From NCBI GenBank assembly GCA_036226585.1, contig CP108997.1, forward strand, positions 3,534,001 to 3,598,000: a stretch of 64,000 bases of DNA, in the 5' to 3' direction. Below, piece by piece: positions 16,427-25,895 of this stretch. The translations under genes were made by a program, and so were the position numbers. Numbering within the stretch: position 1 is the first letter of the stretch; each line of letters starts with the position of its first letter. The notes beneath the pieces are model-generated. The model searched no databases, was not told where the DNA came from, and was given only the letters and a program-made list of their open reading frames with translations. The stretch is from Streptomyces sp. NBC_00708 (GTDB taxonomy: Bacteria > Actinomycetota > Actinomycetes > Streptomycetales > Streptomycetaceae).

Positions 16427-18264
16427 AGCGGCGGCTTCAGCCGGGCGATGCCCCGCAGCACGCCGGGACCGACGCGGGACAGGAAGCGCACGGCATGGGA
16501 CTCGGGCGTCACCGGTACGACGGCCTGGTTGCGGACGACCGCCCGGAGAATCGCGGCCGCGACCTTCTCCGGCGGGTAGTTCCGCGCGCCGTAGAGCTTG
16601 CCGGCTCGCTTGCGCAGCCGCTGCTCCTCCGCGTCGTCCGTCCCCACGAACCGTGCGGTGGACGTGATGCCGGTGTTGACGATCCCGGGGCAGATCGCGC
16701 TGACCCCGATCGCCTTCTCCGCGAGCTCGGCGCGCAGGCACTCGCTGAGCATCAGCACGGCGGCCTTCGACGTGCTGTACGCGGGCAGCGCGCGGGACGG
16801 CTGAAAGGCCGCAGCCGAAGCGATGTTGACGATGTGGCCGCCCTGGCCGCGCTCCGCCATCTGCCGGCCGAAGAGCCGGCAGCCGTGGATGACCCCCCAC
16901 AGGTTCACGTCGAGGACGTTCTTCCAGTCCTCGGAGGTGGTCTCCAGGAACGGGCCGGACAGCCCGATGCCCGCGTTGTTGACCAGCACATCCACGATGC
17001 CGTACTCATCGGCCACCCGGGCGGCGAGCTTCTCCATGGCCTGCTCGTCGCTCACGTCCACCGCCTCGCCCCATGCCTCCGGCGCTCCGGCCAGCCGGGC
17101 CGACTCGGCGGTCCGCTCGGCCCCCTCGGTGTCCCGGTCGACGGCCACCACCCGGGCGCCCGCTTCCGCGAAGGCCAGTGCCGTGGCCCGCCCTATGCCG
17201 CCCGCCGCCCCGGTCACCAGCACGAGCTGACCGGCGAACCGCTCCGCGTGGAGCCCCTGGGGGCTGACCTCCACCGGTGTACCGGTCCGCCCGGCCGACT
17301 CGGTCGCGGTCGCGAACTCCCCGATCCAGGAGGCAAGCTGGTCCGGCCGGGTACGCGGCACCCAGTGCTTGGCCGGAAGCGCCCGACGCGTCAACTGGGG
17401 CACCCATGATTCGAGTTCGTCGTAGAGCCGCTCCGAGAGGAACACATCCCCGGTCGGCGTGATCAGCTGCACCGGCACGTGCGCGTACGCGTCGTTGCGC
17501 GGCCTGCGCAGCCGGGTGCGCACGTTGTCCCGGTAGAGCCAGGCCCCGTGCGCCGCGTCGTTGGGCAGCGAGGACGTCGGGTAGTCGCCCGGGGGGACCT
17601 TCTCCAGCCGCTCCAGGATGGCCGGCCACCGCTTGCCGAGCGGCCCGCGCCAGGCCAGCTCCGGCAGGACCGGGGTGTGCAACATGTACACGTACCAGGA
17701 CTTGGCGCCCTGGCCGAGGAGCTGGCCGACCCGGCGCGGGGTGGGGCGGCTCATCCGCCGCTTGATCCAGTGGCCGAAGTGGTCCAGGGACGGGCCGGAC
17801 ATCGAGGTGAACGACGCGATGCGGCCCTCCGTACGGCTGACCGTCGCGAACTCCCAGGACTGGACCGAACCCCAGTCGTGCCCGACGACATGCACCGGGC
17901 GGTCCGGGCTCACCGCGTCGGCCACGGCCAGGAAGTCGTCGGTCAGCTTCTCCAGCGTGAAGCCGCCGCGCAGGGGCTTGGGCGCCGTCGAAGCGCCGTG
18001 CCCGCGCACGTCGTACAGCACGACGTGCCACTCCTCGGCGAGCCGGACGGCGACCTGGGTCCAGACCTCCTTGCTGTCCGGATAGCCGTGCACGAGCACG
18101 ATCGTCGGCCGCTCCGCGTCGCCCAGCTCGACCACGCACAGCTCGATGCCGCCCGTGGCCACCCGGCGCTCGCGTGCTCCCGGCAGGTCACGCAGACGCA
18201 CGCCGCCGCTCCCTCCGGACTCCCCGGTCTCCGAAGGCCGTTGCTTCTTTCCTCGTGACGCCAT
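16423..18264 (-). CDS. fused alpha/beta-hydrolase and short-chain dehydrogenase
   Basis: A 613-residue two-domain enzyme. The N-terminal half (about 25-300) is an alpha/beta-hydrolase of the epoxide hydrolase/haloalkane dehalogenase class: VLVHGYPDSKEVW oxyanion region, VVGHDWGSVQSW with Asp as nucleophile, and a late AKHWVPRT histidine. The C-terminal half (about 325-600) is a classical SDR: TGAAGGIGRA cofactor motif, NNAGIG, the catalytic Ser in NIASAAAF and YSTSK. Such fusions are known in actinobacteria; coupled ring-opening/hydrolysis and oxidation of one substrate is a plausible but unproven idea. No signal peptide. It overlaps the MerR gene by four bases. Confidence 0.9.
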   Translation of the reverse strand: MASRGKKQRPSETGESGGSGGVRLRDLPGARERRVATGGIELCVVELGDAERPTIVLVHGYPDSKEVWTQVAVRLAEEWHVVLYDVRGHGASTAPKPLRGGFTLEKLTDDFLAVADAVSPDRPVHVVGHDWGSVQSWEFATVSRTEGRIASFTSMSGPSLDHFGHWIKRRMSRPTPRRVGQLLGQGAKSWYVYMLHTPVLPELAWRGPLGKRWPAILERLEKVPPGDYPTSSLPNDAAHGAWLYRDNVRTRLRRPRNDAYAHVPVQLITPTGDVFLSERLYDELESWVPQLTRRALPAKHWVPRTRPDQLASWIGEFATATESAGRTGTPVEVSPQGLHAERFAGQLVLVTGAAGGIGRATALAFAEAGARVVAVDRDTEGAERTAESARLAGAPEAWGEAVDVSDEQAMEKLAARVADEYGIVDVLVNNAGIGLSGPFLETTSEDWKNVLDVNLWGVIHGCRLFGRQMAERGQGGHIVNIASAAAFQPSRALPAYSTSKAAVLMLSECLRAELAEKAIGVSAICPGIVNTGITSTARFVGTDDAEEQRLRKRAGKLYGARNYPPEKVAAAILRAVVRNQAVVPVTPESHAVRFLSRVGPGVLRGIARLKPPL

Positions 18265-18362
18265 GCGACCGTCCGTTCCCTGCCGTGTGCGGTACGTGCT
18301 CGTAACGTGACACTGATGAATGTGACAATGAGCGGCGGCTGCGTCAAGGGGTGTGCATGGCC

Positions 18363-18371
18363 TGTGGACAA
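18363..18371 (-). promoter_or_regulatory. DnaA box
   Basis: TGTGGACAA is the exact complement of TTGTCCACA, the preferred Streptomyces DnaA box. It lies in the divergent gap between the hydrolase-SDR gene and the ABC operon. Confidence 0.55.
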
Positions 18372-18521
18372 CTCTCCGTGCAGGCCGCGGCGGCTTTTCG
18401 GCCGGCCCTGCGCGTAGTCCTCACTGAGGTCCCCTTACGGGTCCCCTACAACTCGAGTCTGACGCCGATCCAGCCGTCTGGTCTGACGACCGCTGTGGCC
18501 CGCGCCACTACCGTCGAACCT

Positions 18522-19580
18522 GTGAATGTCATTGCTGCCGAAGGCCTGAGCAAACGGTTCCCCCGGGTGACCGCGCTTGACCGGCTCTCCTTGGACATCG
18601 GCCCGGGTGTGACCGGGCTGGTGGGTGCCAACGGAGCCGGCAAGTCCACGTTGATCAAGATTCTGCTGGGGCTGTCGCCCGCGACCGAGGGCCGGGCCGC
18701 TGTGCTCGGGCTCGACGTCGCGACCAGCGGTGCCGCCATCCGTGAGCGGGTCGGCTACATGCCGGAGCACGACTGCCTGCCGCCCGACGTCTCGGCCACC
18801 GAGTTCGTCGTGCACATGGCGCGGATGTCCGGGCTGCCGCCGACCGCCGCCCGCGAACGCACCGCCGACACCCTGCGCCACGTCGGTCTGTACGAGGAGC
18901 GCTACCGCCCCATCGGGGGCTACTCGACGGGCATGAAGCAGCGGGTGAAGCTGGCGCAGGCGCTGGTCCACGACCCCCAGCTGGTCCTGCTCGACGAGCC
19001 GACCAACGGGCTCGACCCGGTCGGACGCGACGAGATGCTCGGGCTGATCCGCCGGATCCACACCGACTTCGGCATCTCGGTCCTGGTCACCTCGCACCTG
19101 CTCGGCGAGCTGGAACGCACCTGCGACCACGTCGTCGTCATCGACGGCGGAACGCTGCTGCGCTCCAGCTCCACCAGTGACTTCACCCAGACCACCACGA
19201 CCCTCGCGGTCGAGGTCACCGACAGCGACACCCACCCCGACGGGACGGGCGCCCTGCGCCGTTCCCTCACCGACGCGGGCGTCAAACTCGTCGGGCTCGA
19301 CGGGCTGGACACACAGGGCCTGCCCGGCGCCGGCCACATCCTGCTGATCGAGGCGACCGGCGAGGAGACGTACGACCTCGTCCGCGACAGCGTCGCGGCC
19401 CTCGGACTCGGCCTCGTACGGATGGAACAGCGCCGCCACCACATCGCCGAGGTGTTCCGCAGCGACGAGGCGGCGCCGGCGCGGCCCGTGCCCGTACCGG
19501 ACGGGATCGTGCAGCAGGCCGCGGCCGCACAGCAGACCGGAGCCGTACTGCAGAAGGGGAGCGGACGCGATGAGCACTGA
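18522..19580 (+). CDS. ABC-2 type exporter ATP-binding protein (first)
   Basis: A 352-residue ATPase. Walker A GANGAGKST, signature YSTGMKQRVKLAQA and Walker B LVLLDEPTNGLDP are intact; the last 110 residues form the C-terminal extension usual in drug/lipid exporter ATPases. The start is GTG 18522, where family similarity begins. A possible -10 TACCGT lies 13 bp upstream, and no ribosome site is seen, so leaderless translation is possible. The stop overlaps the next gene by 11 bp. First gene of a four-gene ATPase-permease-ATPase-permease operon; the exported substrate is unknown. Confidence 0.88.
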   Translation: MNVIAAEGLSKRFPRVTALDRLSLDIGPGVTGLVGANGAGKSTLIKILLGLSPATEGRAAVLGLDVATSGAAIRERVGYMPEHDCLPPDVSATEFVVHMARMSGLPPTAARERTADTLRHVGLYEERYRPIGGYSTGMKQRVKLAQALVHDPQLVLLDEPTNGLDPVGRDEMLGLIRRIHTDFGISVLVTSHLLGELERTCDHVVVIDGGTLLRSSSTSDFTQTTTTLAVEVTDSDTHPDGTGALRRSLTDAGVKLVGLDGLDTQGLPGAGHILLIEATGEETYDLVRDSVAALGLGLVRMEQRRHHIAEVFRSDEAAPARPVPVPDGIVQQAAAAQQTGAVLQKGSGRDEH

Positions 19581-20478
19581 GACCGGCGCCGCGACCGGGA
19601 GCGAGACCTCCCGGATCCACAACATCGGCTACCGCGCCTACGACGGCCCGCGGCTCGGGCGCGCCTACGCCCGCCGCTCGCTGTACTCGCAGACCCTGCG
19701 CGGCTCCTTCGGACTCGGCCGCTCGGCCAAGTCCAAGGTGCTGCCCATGCTGCTGTTCGGCGTGATGTGCCTGGTGGCGGCGATCATCGTGGCCGTCGCC
19801 ATTGCCGCCCCGGGGACGACGAAACTCCCGATCAAGTACACATCGTTCGCGATCTACCTGCAGGCCGTCATCGGCCTGTTCATCGCCGCGCAGGCGCCGC
19901 AGGCGGTCTCCAGGGACCTGCGGTTCAAGACCGTGCCGCTGTACTTCTCACGGCCGATCGAGCACGGCGATTACGTCCTCGCGAAGTTCGCCGCCATGGC
20001 CTCCGCCGTCTTCGTGCTCACCGGTGCGCCGGTCGTGATCCTCTACATCGGCGCGCTGCTGGGGAAGTTCGACTTCGGGGACCAGACCAAGTGGTTCGCC
20101 GAGGGGATGGTTTCCGTGCTGCTGCTGTCCGTGCTCTTCGCCGGTCTCGGCCTCGTGATGGCCGCGCTGACGCCCCGCCGCGGCTTCGGTGTCGCAGCGG
20201 TCATCGCACTGCTGACCATCACCTACGGAGCGGTCACCACCGTCCAGGGCATCGCGTGGTCGACCGGTTCGGAGGGAGCGGTGCCGTACCTCGGGCTGTT
20301 CTCCCCGATCACGCTGATCGACGGGGTGCAGACCGCGTTCCTCGGGGCGACCTCGGCCTTCCCCGGCGGGAACGGGCCTGGCGCCGGTATCGGCGTCGTC
20401 TACCTGCTCGTTGTTCTCGCGCTGATCGCCGGCTCGTACGCCGTGCTGATGCGCCGCTACCGGAGGGTCGGGCTGTGA
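19570..20478 (+). CDS. ABC-2 type transporter permease (first)
   Basis: A 302-residue integral membrane protein with about six hydrophobic segments (the first at roughly 57-77, MLLFGVMCLVAAIIVAVAI). It contains a conserved stretch AAQAPQAVSRDLRFKTVPLYFSR typical of ABC-2 permeases. The cytoplasmic N-terminus has IHNIGYRAYDGPRLGR, a motif often seen in these actinobacterial permeases. It overlaps both neighbours and pairs with the ATPase at 18522-19580. Confidence 0.88.
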   Translation: MSTETGAATGSETSRIHNIGYRAYDGPRLGRAYARRSLYSQTLRGSFGLGRSAKSKVLPMLLFGVMCLVAAIIVAVAIAAPGTTKLPIKYTSFAIYLQAVIGLFIAAQAPQAVSRDLRFKTVPLYFSRPIEHGDYVLAKFAAMASAVFVLTGAPVVILYIGALLGKFDFGDQTKWFAEGMVSVLLLSVLFAGLGLVMAALTPRRGFGVAAVIALLTITYGAVTTVQGIAWSTGSEGAVPYLGLFSPITLIDGVQTAFLGATSAFPGGNGPGAGIGVVYLLVVLALIAGSYAVLMRRYRRVGL

Positions 20479-21386
20479 CCACCATCGAGATCGACCACAC
20501 CTCCCGCTGGTTCGGCAATGTGGTCGCCGTCAACGACGTGAGCATGACCGTGGGTCCCGGGGTCACCGGTCTGCTCGGTCCCAACGGCGCCGGCAAGTCG
20601 ACGCTGATCAACATGATGGCCGGATTCCTCGCCCCCTCGACGGGTACGGTCACGCTCGACGGGAAGCCGATCTGGCGCAACGAGGCGGTGTACCGGGAGA
20701 TCGGCATCGTGCCGGAGCGGGAGGGCATGTACGACTTCCTGACCGGCCGCGAATTCGTGGTGGCCAACGCCGAACTGCACGGACTGGGCGACGCCGAGGC
20801 GGCTTCCGCACTCGCCACGGTCGAGATGGAGTACGCGCAGGACCGCAAGATCTCGACGTACAGCAAGGGCATGCGCCAGCGGGTGAAGATGGCGTCCGCG
20901 CTGGTCCACAACCCGTCCGTGCTGCTGCTCGACGAGCCGTTCAACGGGATGGACCCGCGCCAGCGGATGCAGCTGATGGACCTGCTGCGCCGGATGGGCG
21001 CGGAGGGCCGGACGGTCCTCTTCTCCTCGCACATCCTCGAAGAGGTCGAGCAACTCGCCTCGCACATCGAGGTGATCGTCGCGGGACGGCACGCGGCGTC
21101 GGGCGACTTCCGCCGTATCCGCCGGCTGATGACGGACCGCCCGCACCGCTATCTCGTACGGTCCAGCGACGACCGGGCCCTCGCAGCGGCGCTCATCGCC
21201 GACCCGTCGACGGCCGGGATCGAAGTCGACCTGAGCGAGAACGCTCTGCGTATCCAAGCGATTGATTTTGGCCGCTTCACCACACTGTTGCCCAAGGTCG
21301 CACGCGAGCAGGGCATTCGTCTTCTGACCGTTTCACCGTCCGACGAGTCCCTCGAATCGGTCTTTTCCTATCTCGTAGCGGCCTGA
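20475..21386 (+). CDS. ABC-2 type exporter ATP-binding protein (second)
   Basis: A 303-residue ATPase with Walker A GPNGAGKST, signature YSKGMRQRVKMASA and Walker B VLLLDEPFNGMDP. Start GTG 20475 overlaps the permease stop as GTGA, so the two are translationally coupled. It is related to the ATPase at 18522, suggesting the operon arose by duplication of an ATPase-permease pair; whether they form one heteromeric exporter or two is unknown. Confidence 0.88.
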   Translation: MTTIEIDHTSRWFGNVVAVNDVSMTVGPGVTGLLGPNGAGKSTLINMMAGFLAPSTGTVTLDGKPIWRNEAVYREIGIVPEREGMYDFLTGREFVVANAELHGLGDAEAASALATVEMEYAQDRKISTYSKGMRQRVKMASALVHNPSVLLLDEPFNGMDPRQRMQLMDLLRRMGAEGRTVLFSSHILEEVEQLASHIEVIVAGRHAASGDFRRIRRLMTDRPHRYLVRSSDDRALAAALIADPSTAGIEVDLSENALRIQAIDFGRFTTLLPKVAREQGIRLLTVSPSDESLESVFSYLVAA

Positions 21387-21409
21387 GGCCGACAAGGAGC
21401 TGTGACGTC

Positions 21410-22129
21410 ATGTACGACCCCACAGTCGCCCGGCTCACCTACCGGGCGCTGCTCGGCCGGCGCCGGGCCGCCATCCTCTTCGTCCTGCCCGCGCTGCTGA
21501 TCGTCATCGCGGTGGCGGTACGGATGTTCGCGGGGGCCGACGATCAGGTGGCCTCGGACGTGCTGGGCGGATTCGCCATCGCCACCATGGTGCCGCTGAT
21601 CGGCGTGATCGCCGGTACGGGCGCCATCGGCCCGGAGATCGACGACGGATCGATCGTCTACCTGCTGGCCAAGCCGGTGGGCCGGCCGACGATCATCTTC
21701 ACCAAGCTGATCGTCGCCATCGCGGTGACCATGGTGTTCTCGGCGGTGCCGACGCTGGTCGCCGGACTGATCCTCAACGGCAACGGCCAGCAGATCGCGG
21801 TGGCGTACACGATCGCCGCCCTGGTCGCCTCGATCGCCTACAGCGCGCTGTTCCTGCTGCTGGGCACGGTCAGCCGGCACGCGGTGGTGCTGGGCCTCGT
21901 CTACGCGCTGGTGTGGGAGGCCCTGTTCGGCAGCCTGGTACCGGGTGCGCGGACGCTCAGCGTGCAGCAGTGGTCGCTCGCACTGGCCGAGAAGACCGGC
22001 GGCAACGGCGCGATCACCTCGGACGTGGGGCTGCCGCTCGCTACGGTCCTGCTGGCCGTGGTCACCGTGGCGGCGACCTGGTACGCGGGACAGAAGCTGC
22101 GCACCCTGAAGCTCGCCGGCGAGGAGTGA
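21410..22129 (+). CDS. ABC-2 type transporter permease (second)
   Basis: A 239-residue membrane protein with six predicted helices and the ABC-2 signature region GTGAIGPEIDDGSIVYLLAK. It begins 23 bp after the second ATPase, behind AAGGAGCTG. Last gene of the operon, closed by the terminator at 22153-22183. Confidence 0.88.
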   Translation: MYDPTVARLTYRALLGRRRAAILFVLPALLIVIAVAVRMFAGADDQVASDVLGGFAIATMVPLIGVIAGTGAIGPEIDDGSIVYLLAKPVGRPTIIFTKLIVAIAVTMVFSAVPTLVAGLILNGNGQQIAVAYTIAALVASIAYSALFLLLGTVSRHAVVLGLVYALVWEALFGSLVPGARTLSVQQWSLALAEKTGGNGAITSDVGLPLATVLLAVVTVAATWYAGQKLRTLKLAGEE

Positions 22130-22152
22130 GCGCCAGTCCTTCCGATGTGAAG

Positions 22153-22183
22153 AAGCCCCCGTCCCTTCGGTCGGGGGCTTTTT
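22153..22183 (+). terminator. intrinsic terminator of the ABC operon
   Basis: AAGCCCCCG (22153-22161) pairs with CGGGGGCTT (22172-22180), followed by TTT. Classic rho-independent shape. Confidence 0.85.
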
Positions 22184-22422
22184 CACATGTCGGACAGTCC
22201 TACGCGTAACTGTACGGTTATCGGTGCGTTGTTCACGGTGCGTGGAGGCAACTGGAATCCGTGGCGTCGTAGCGTTCGTGAATGAGCAGATGGCCGATGC
22301 GGCGAGGGAACACCCGCCGGTCGGTTCCTTGAGTGAGTGGCAACCGTGAGCGTCCTCCGCCCCTGAAGCCCGGGGAGAGGGCTGTCCATTCGCCCGTAGC
22401 TTTCACGAACGGAAGACAGCTC

Positions 22423-23115
22423 ATGCCGACGGAAGTCGCCTTGCTCGAATCACGCGCACTGCGCGTCGAACAGATGGGGCGCGTCGACGCCCTGGACAAG
22501 GTGAAATGCCTTGTCATGCTCCCGGACGGGATTCACCTTCGCACCGAGGATGTGGCTCGTTACTTCGAAGTATCCACAAGGGCGGTCAGGAGGCTGACCG
22601 ACCGGCATCAGAGCGAGCTCGCGGAGAACGGCATGCGTGTGCTGCGAGGCTCTGAGCTGCGTGAATTCCATAGCGACATGCTGTCGCTATGGAGTGGCGA
22701 GGGTGCCGGAAGTTATCCACAGGCAGCCACTCAGCTCCGCCTCTACACCCGGCGGACCGTCCTCAACGTCGCCATGCTTCTTCGCGACAGCGACGTCGCG
22801 CGGTGCGTGCGTACGTATCTGCTCGACGCCGAGCAGGATCTGCGTGCCGGGCACGCCTCGCTCGAACACCGCGTCACCCGGGTCGAAGGCCACCTGGCCG
22901 GTGTGGGCACCGCCCTCCAGGAGCTGGGCCCGGTCCTCAACCGGATGTCGCACCGGCTGGACAGCCTCGACCGCAGGCTGGAGGCGACCCACCAGGTCGT
23001 CGGCGCCATGAGCGTGCGGCTGAGCGGGGTGTCCGAGGACATCGACCGGCTCGACGGGCGCATGGATGCTCTCGCGCGCAATCTGAAGGAGCTGAACCGG
23101 CGCAACCAGCGCTGA
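22423..23115 (+). CDS. putative DNA-binding protein with HTH and C-terminal coiled coil
   Basis: A 230-residue soluble protein that I do not assign to a named family. Residues about 30-60 (HLRTEDVARYFEVSTRAVRRL) read as a helix-turn-helix. From about 150 to the end, regularly spaced Leu/Val/Arg heptads (VTRVEGHLAGVGTALQELG, LDSLDRRLE, IDRLDGRMDALARNLKEL) indicate a coiled coil, so it probably oligomerises. ATG 22423 follows GGAAGA; the frame is open to 22333, but that part lacks a ribosome site. The gene carries a perfect DnaA box and a near box inside its coding sequence. It closes against a bidirectional terminator. Confidence 0.65.
   Translation: MPTEVALLESRALRVEQMGRVDALDKVKCLVMLPDGIHLRTEDVARYFEVSTRAVRRLTDRHQSELAENGMRVLRGSELREFHSDMLSLWSGEGAGSYPQAATQLRLYTRRTVLNVAMLLRDSDVARCVRTYLLDAEQDLRAGHASLEHRVTRVEGHLAGVGTALQELGPVLNRMSHRLDSLDRRLEATHQVVGAMSVRLSGVSEDIDRLDGRMDALARNLKELNRRNQR
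22570..22578 (+). promoter_or_regulatory. DnaA-box-like site inside the HTH gene
   Basis: GTATCCACA matches TTATCCACA at 8 of 9. It is 143 bp from the perfect box at 22713. Confidence 0.35.
22713..22721 (+). promoter_or_regulatory. DnaA box inside the HTH gene
   Basis: TTATCCACA, a perfect box, within coding sequence (codons S-Y-P-Q). Confidence 0.5.
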
Positions 23116-23135
23116 TCCGGCCCCGGCAGGCGTAG

Positions 23136-23181
23136 AAAAAGGCTCAGGGACCGAGGCGGCGCCCCGGTCCCTGAGCCGCGC
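23136..23181. terminator. bidirectional terminator between convergent genes
   Basis: GGCTCAGGGACCG (23141-23153) pairs with CGGTCCCTGAGCC (23165-23177). AAAAA precedes the stem, giving a T-run for leftward transcription, so it can stop both the HTH gene and the HAD gene. Confidence 0.8.
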
Positions 23182-23196
23182 AAAAGGAGCGGCGGC

Positions 23197-24003
23197 CTAC
23201 GACTCCCGGAGCAGCCGCTCCAGGACCACCGCGATGCCGTCGTCGTCGTTGGACGTGGTCGTCTCCTGAGCGACGGCCTTCAGGTCGTCGTGCGCGTTGG
23301 CCATCGCCACACCGTGCCGGGCCCAGGCGAACATGGGGATGTCGTTGGGCATGTCGCCGAAGGCGATCGTGTCCGCCGCCTTCACACCGAGCCGGCGCGC
23401 CGCCAGTGAGAGGCCGGTGGCCTTGCTCAGTCCCAGCGGAAGGATCTCCACGATCCCGGGGCCCGCCATGACCACGTCCACCAGATTTCCGACCGCCGCC
23501 CGCGCGGCCTTGGCCAGGGCGTCGTCGTCCAGCTCCGGGTGCTGTATGTACACCTTGTTCAGCGGGGCGGCCCACAGCTCGGCCGGATCCCGGACGGGGA
23601 CGGCCGGACGCGGGCCCTCCTTCACGTGGTAGCCGGGCCCGACCAGCACCTCGCCGTCGAGCCCGTCGCGGCTCGCGGCCAGCGCCAGCGGACCGACCTC
23701 GGCCTCGACCTTGGAGAGGGCGAGCCCGGCGAGCTGCCGGTCCAGGGTGAGCGAGGTCAGCAGTTTGCGCTCACCCGCGTGGTAGACCTGCGCGCCCTGT
23801 GCGCAGACGGCGAGGCCCTCGTAGCCGAGGTCCTCCAGGATGTGCCGGGTCCACGGGGCGGCCCGGCCGGTGACGACGATGTGCGCGGCGCCGGCCGCGG
23901 TGGTGGCGGTCAGTGCCTCGCGCGTCCGTGCGGAGACGGTCTCGTCGTCGCGCAGCAGGGTGCCGTCGAGATCGGTGGCGACGAGCTTGTAGGGAAAAGT
24001 CAT
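23197..24003 (-). CDS. HAD-superfamily (Cof-type) phosphatase
   Basis: A 268-residue Cof-like HAD phosphatase with motif [13 protein letters not shown], motif [11 protein letters not shown] and C-terminal [13 protein letters not shown]. Start ATG 24003 overlaps the serS stop as ATGA, so it is translated from the serS transcript. Similar in layout to the HAD protein at 9383-10249, but too divergent for a recent duplicate. The substrate is unknown; a metabolite-repair role would suit its linkage to serS. Confidence 0.88.
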   Translation of the reverse strand: MTFPYKLVATDLDGTLLRDDETVSARTREALTATTAAGAAHIVVTGRAAPWTRHILEDLGYEGLAVCAQGAQVYHAGERKLLTSLTLDRQLAGLALSKVEAEVGPLALAASRDGLDGEVLVGPGYHVKEGPRPAVPVRDPAELWAAPLNKVYIQHPELDDDALAKAARAAVGNLVDVVMAGPGIVEILPLGLSKATGLSLAARRLGVKAADTIAFGDMPNDIPMFAWARHGVAMANAHDDLKAVAQETTTSNDDDGIAVVLERLLRES

Positions 24004-25289
24004 CGGACGGCCGGCTCCAGGAGTTCGCGCCCGCCCAGGTAGGGGCGGAGCACCTCGGGCACCCGGACCGAACCGTCGGCCAGCTGGTGGTTCTCCAGGA
24101 TCGCCACGATGGTGCGCGGGACGGCACAGAGCGTGCCGTTCAGCGTGGCCAGGGGCTGCGTGATCTTCTTGCCGTCGCGGTGCTCACGCATCCGGACCGA
24201 AAGCCTGCGCGCCTGGAACTCACCGCAGTTGGACGCCGACGTGAGCTCGCGGTACTTGCCCTGGGTCGGGATCCACGCCTCGCAGTCGTACTTCCTGGTG
24301 GCCGAGGCCCCCAGGTCCCCGCTGGCGACATCGATGACCTGGAAGGGCAGTTCGAGGCCGGTGAGCCACTGCTTCTCCCAGTCCAGCAGGCGCAGGTGCT
24401 CGGCCTCCGCGTCCGCCGGGTCGACGTACGAGAACATCTCGACCTTGGTGAACTGGTGGACCCGGAAGATGCCGCGGGTGTCCTTGCCGTACGTCCCCGC
24501 CTCGCGGCGGTAGCAGGACGAGTAACCGGCGTACCGCAGCGGCAGCTTGTCCGCGTCGATGATCTCGTCCATGTGGTACGCGGCGAGCGGTACCTCGGAG
24601 GTGCCGACCAGGTACTGGTCGTCCTTGTCCAGGTGGTAGACGTCCTCGGCGGCCTGGCCGAGGAATCCGGTGCCCTCCATGGCGCGCGGGCGGACCAGGG
24701 TCGGGGTCAGCATCGGGGTGAAGCCGGCCTCCGTGGCCTGGGCGATCGCCGCGTTGACGAGCGCGAGCTCCAGCAGCGCGCCGACGCCCGTCAGGTAGTA
24801 GAAGCGCGAACCGGACACCTTGGCGCCGCGCTCCATGTCGATCGCGCCCAGTGCCTCGCCGAGCTCCAGGTGGTCCTTGGGCTCGAATCCCTCGGCGCCG
24901 AAGTCGCGGATCGTGCCGTGCGTCTCCAGGACGACGAAGTCCTCCTCGCCGCCGACCGGCACGTCCGGGTGGACGAGGTTGCCGAGCCGCAGCAGCAGGT
25001 TGCTGGTCTCCGCGTCCGCCTCGTGCTGGGCCGCGTCCGCCGCCTTCATATCGGCCTTGAGCTGCTCGGCCCGGGTCAGGAGCCCGGCGCGCTCCTCGGG
25101 AGAGGCCTGGGCGACAAGTTTGCCGAGCGATTTCTGCTCGGAACGCAGTACGTCGAACGCGACCCCGGACGACCTGCGCCGTTCGTCGGCGGAGAGCAGG
25201 GCGTCGACGAGTGCGACGTCCTCTCCCCGGTTGCGCTGGGAGGCGCGAAAACGGTCGGGGTTCTCACGAATCAGGCGAAGGTCAATCAC
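24000..25289 (-). CDS. serS: seryl-tRNA synthetase
   Basis: A 429-residue class II aminoacyl-tRNA synthetase that charges tRNA-Ser. The N-terminal coiled-coil arm (about 1-105, with [20 protein letters not shown]) binds the tRNA long variable arm. The catalytic core shows motif 2 [18 protein letters not shown] and motif 3 [16 protein letters not shown] plus [12 protein letters not shown]. Start GTG 25289 lies behind GGAGAG. The downstream HAD gene overlaps by four bases. Length is normal. Two tRNA-Ser genes are in the same window. Confidence 0.97.
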   Translation of the reverse strand: MIDLRLIRENPDRFRASQRNRGEDVALVDALLSADERRRSSGVAFDVLRSEQKSLGKLVAQASPEERAGLLTRAEQLKADMKAADAAQHEADAETSNLLLRLGNLVHPDVPVGGEEDFVVLETHGTIRDFGAEGFEPKDHLELGEALGAIDMERGAKVSGSRFYYLTGVGALLELALVNAAIAQATEAGFTPMLTPTLVRPRAMEGTGFLGQAAEDVYHLDKDDQYLVGTSEVPLAAYHMDEIIDADKLPLRYAGYSSCYRREAGTYGKDTRGIFRVHQFTKVEMFSYVDPADAEAEHLRLLDWEKQWLTGLELPFQVIDVASGDLGASATRKYDCEAWIPTQGKYRELTSASNCGEFQARRLSVRMREHRDGKKITQPLATLNGTLCAVPRTIVAILENHQLADGSVRVPEVLRPYLGGRELLEPAVR

Positions 25290-25895
25290 CTCTCCAGGCT
25301 ACCGGTGTCGGCTTCCCTCGCTTGAACGCAGAGAAGTGAGCGTGGCACTTTGCCCGAATTGCCGGTATTCGGCATTCTGGGTCGAGCGGGAGGCGGGGGT
25401 TCAGGTGTACGCGAAGGAAGGGTGGCCTATTCCCCTAAAAGGTGCAGAAGGGGTGGCGAATCTTGACGCACCGACCTTGCGTGGCGGGGCAGTTGAGTGC
25501 CTCTTGTCCACAGGGTGGGGTGCACTGTCAAAGTTATCCACAGGCTGTGGGGGAAGTCTGTGGACGTGGAGGAGATCATTCCGGAGGGTCGGTGAATGCA
25601 TGCGGATTCACTGCTCAAACCCGCTTCACGCGCTCGTTCGAGTGGGAATTGCTAGCCCTAAAGAGTTGATCAATGGAATTGAGCTGACATCGGGCGCTGT
25701 GAAGCCCTGTGGGCGTGTCCGAGTGGGCTGCGTTGATTTGTCGACCATGTCGGTTTGCGGTGTCGACTTGTCCCCAGGCGCCGACCCGCACCTGTGGATA
25801 ACTTTCCGGTGAAGACAATCCTCTGATCCCACCGGTCATGCGGGCAGGCGCCGACACCGGCCCACCGGGTGCCCGGCGGCCGGACCCGGCTGCTG
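25290..25895. other. gene-free region with a DnaA-box cluster
   Basis: About 600 bp between serS and pheA without a convincing gene. Boxes: TTGTCCACA 25504-25512 (perfect), TTATCCACA 25534-25542 (perfect), TTGTCCCCA 25768-25776 (8 of 9) and TGTGGATAA 25793-25801 (perfect, reverse), with weaker 7-of-9 matches at 25559-25567 and 25738-25746. The stretch is visibly less GC-rich than its surroundings. From memory, S. coelicolor has a DnaA-box cluster on cosmid D78 near oriC whose loss alters replication initiation; this is probably its counterpart. The serS promoter must also lie in its left part. Confidence 0.7.
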
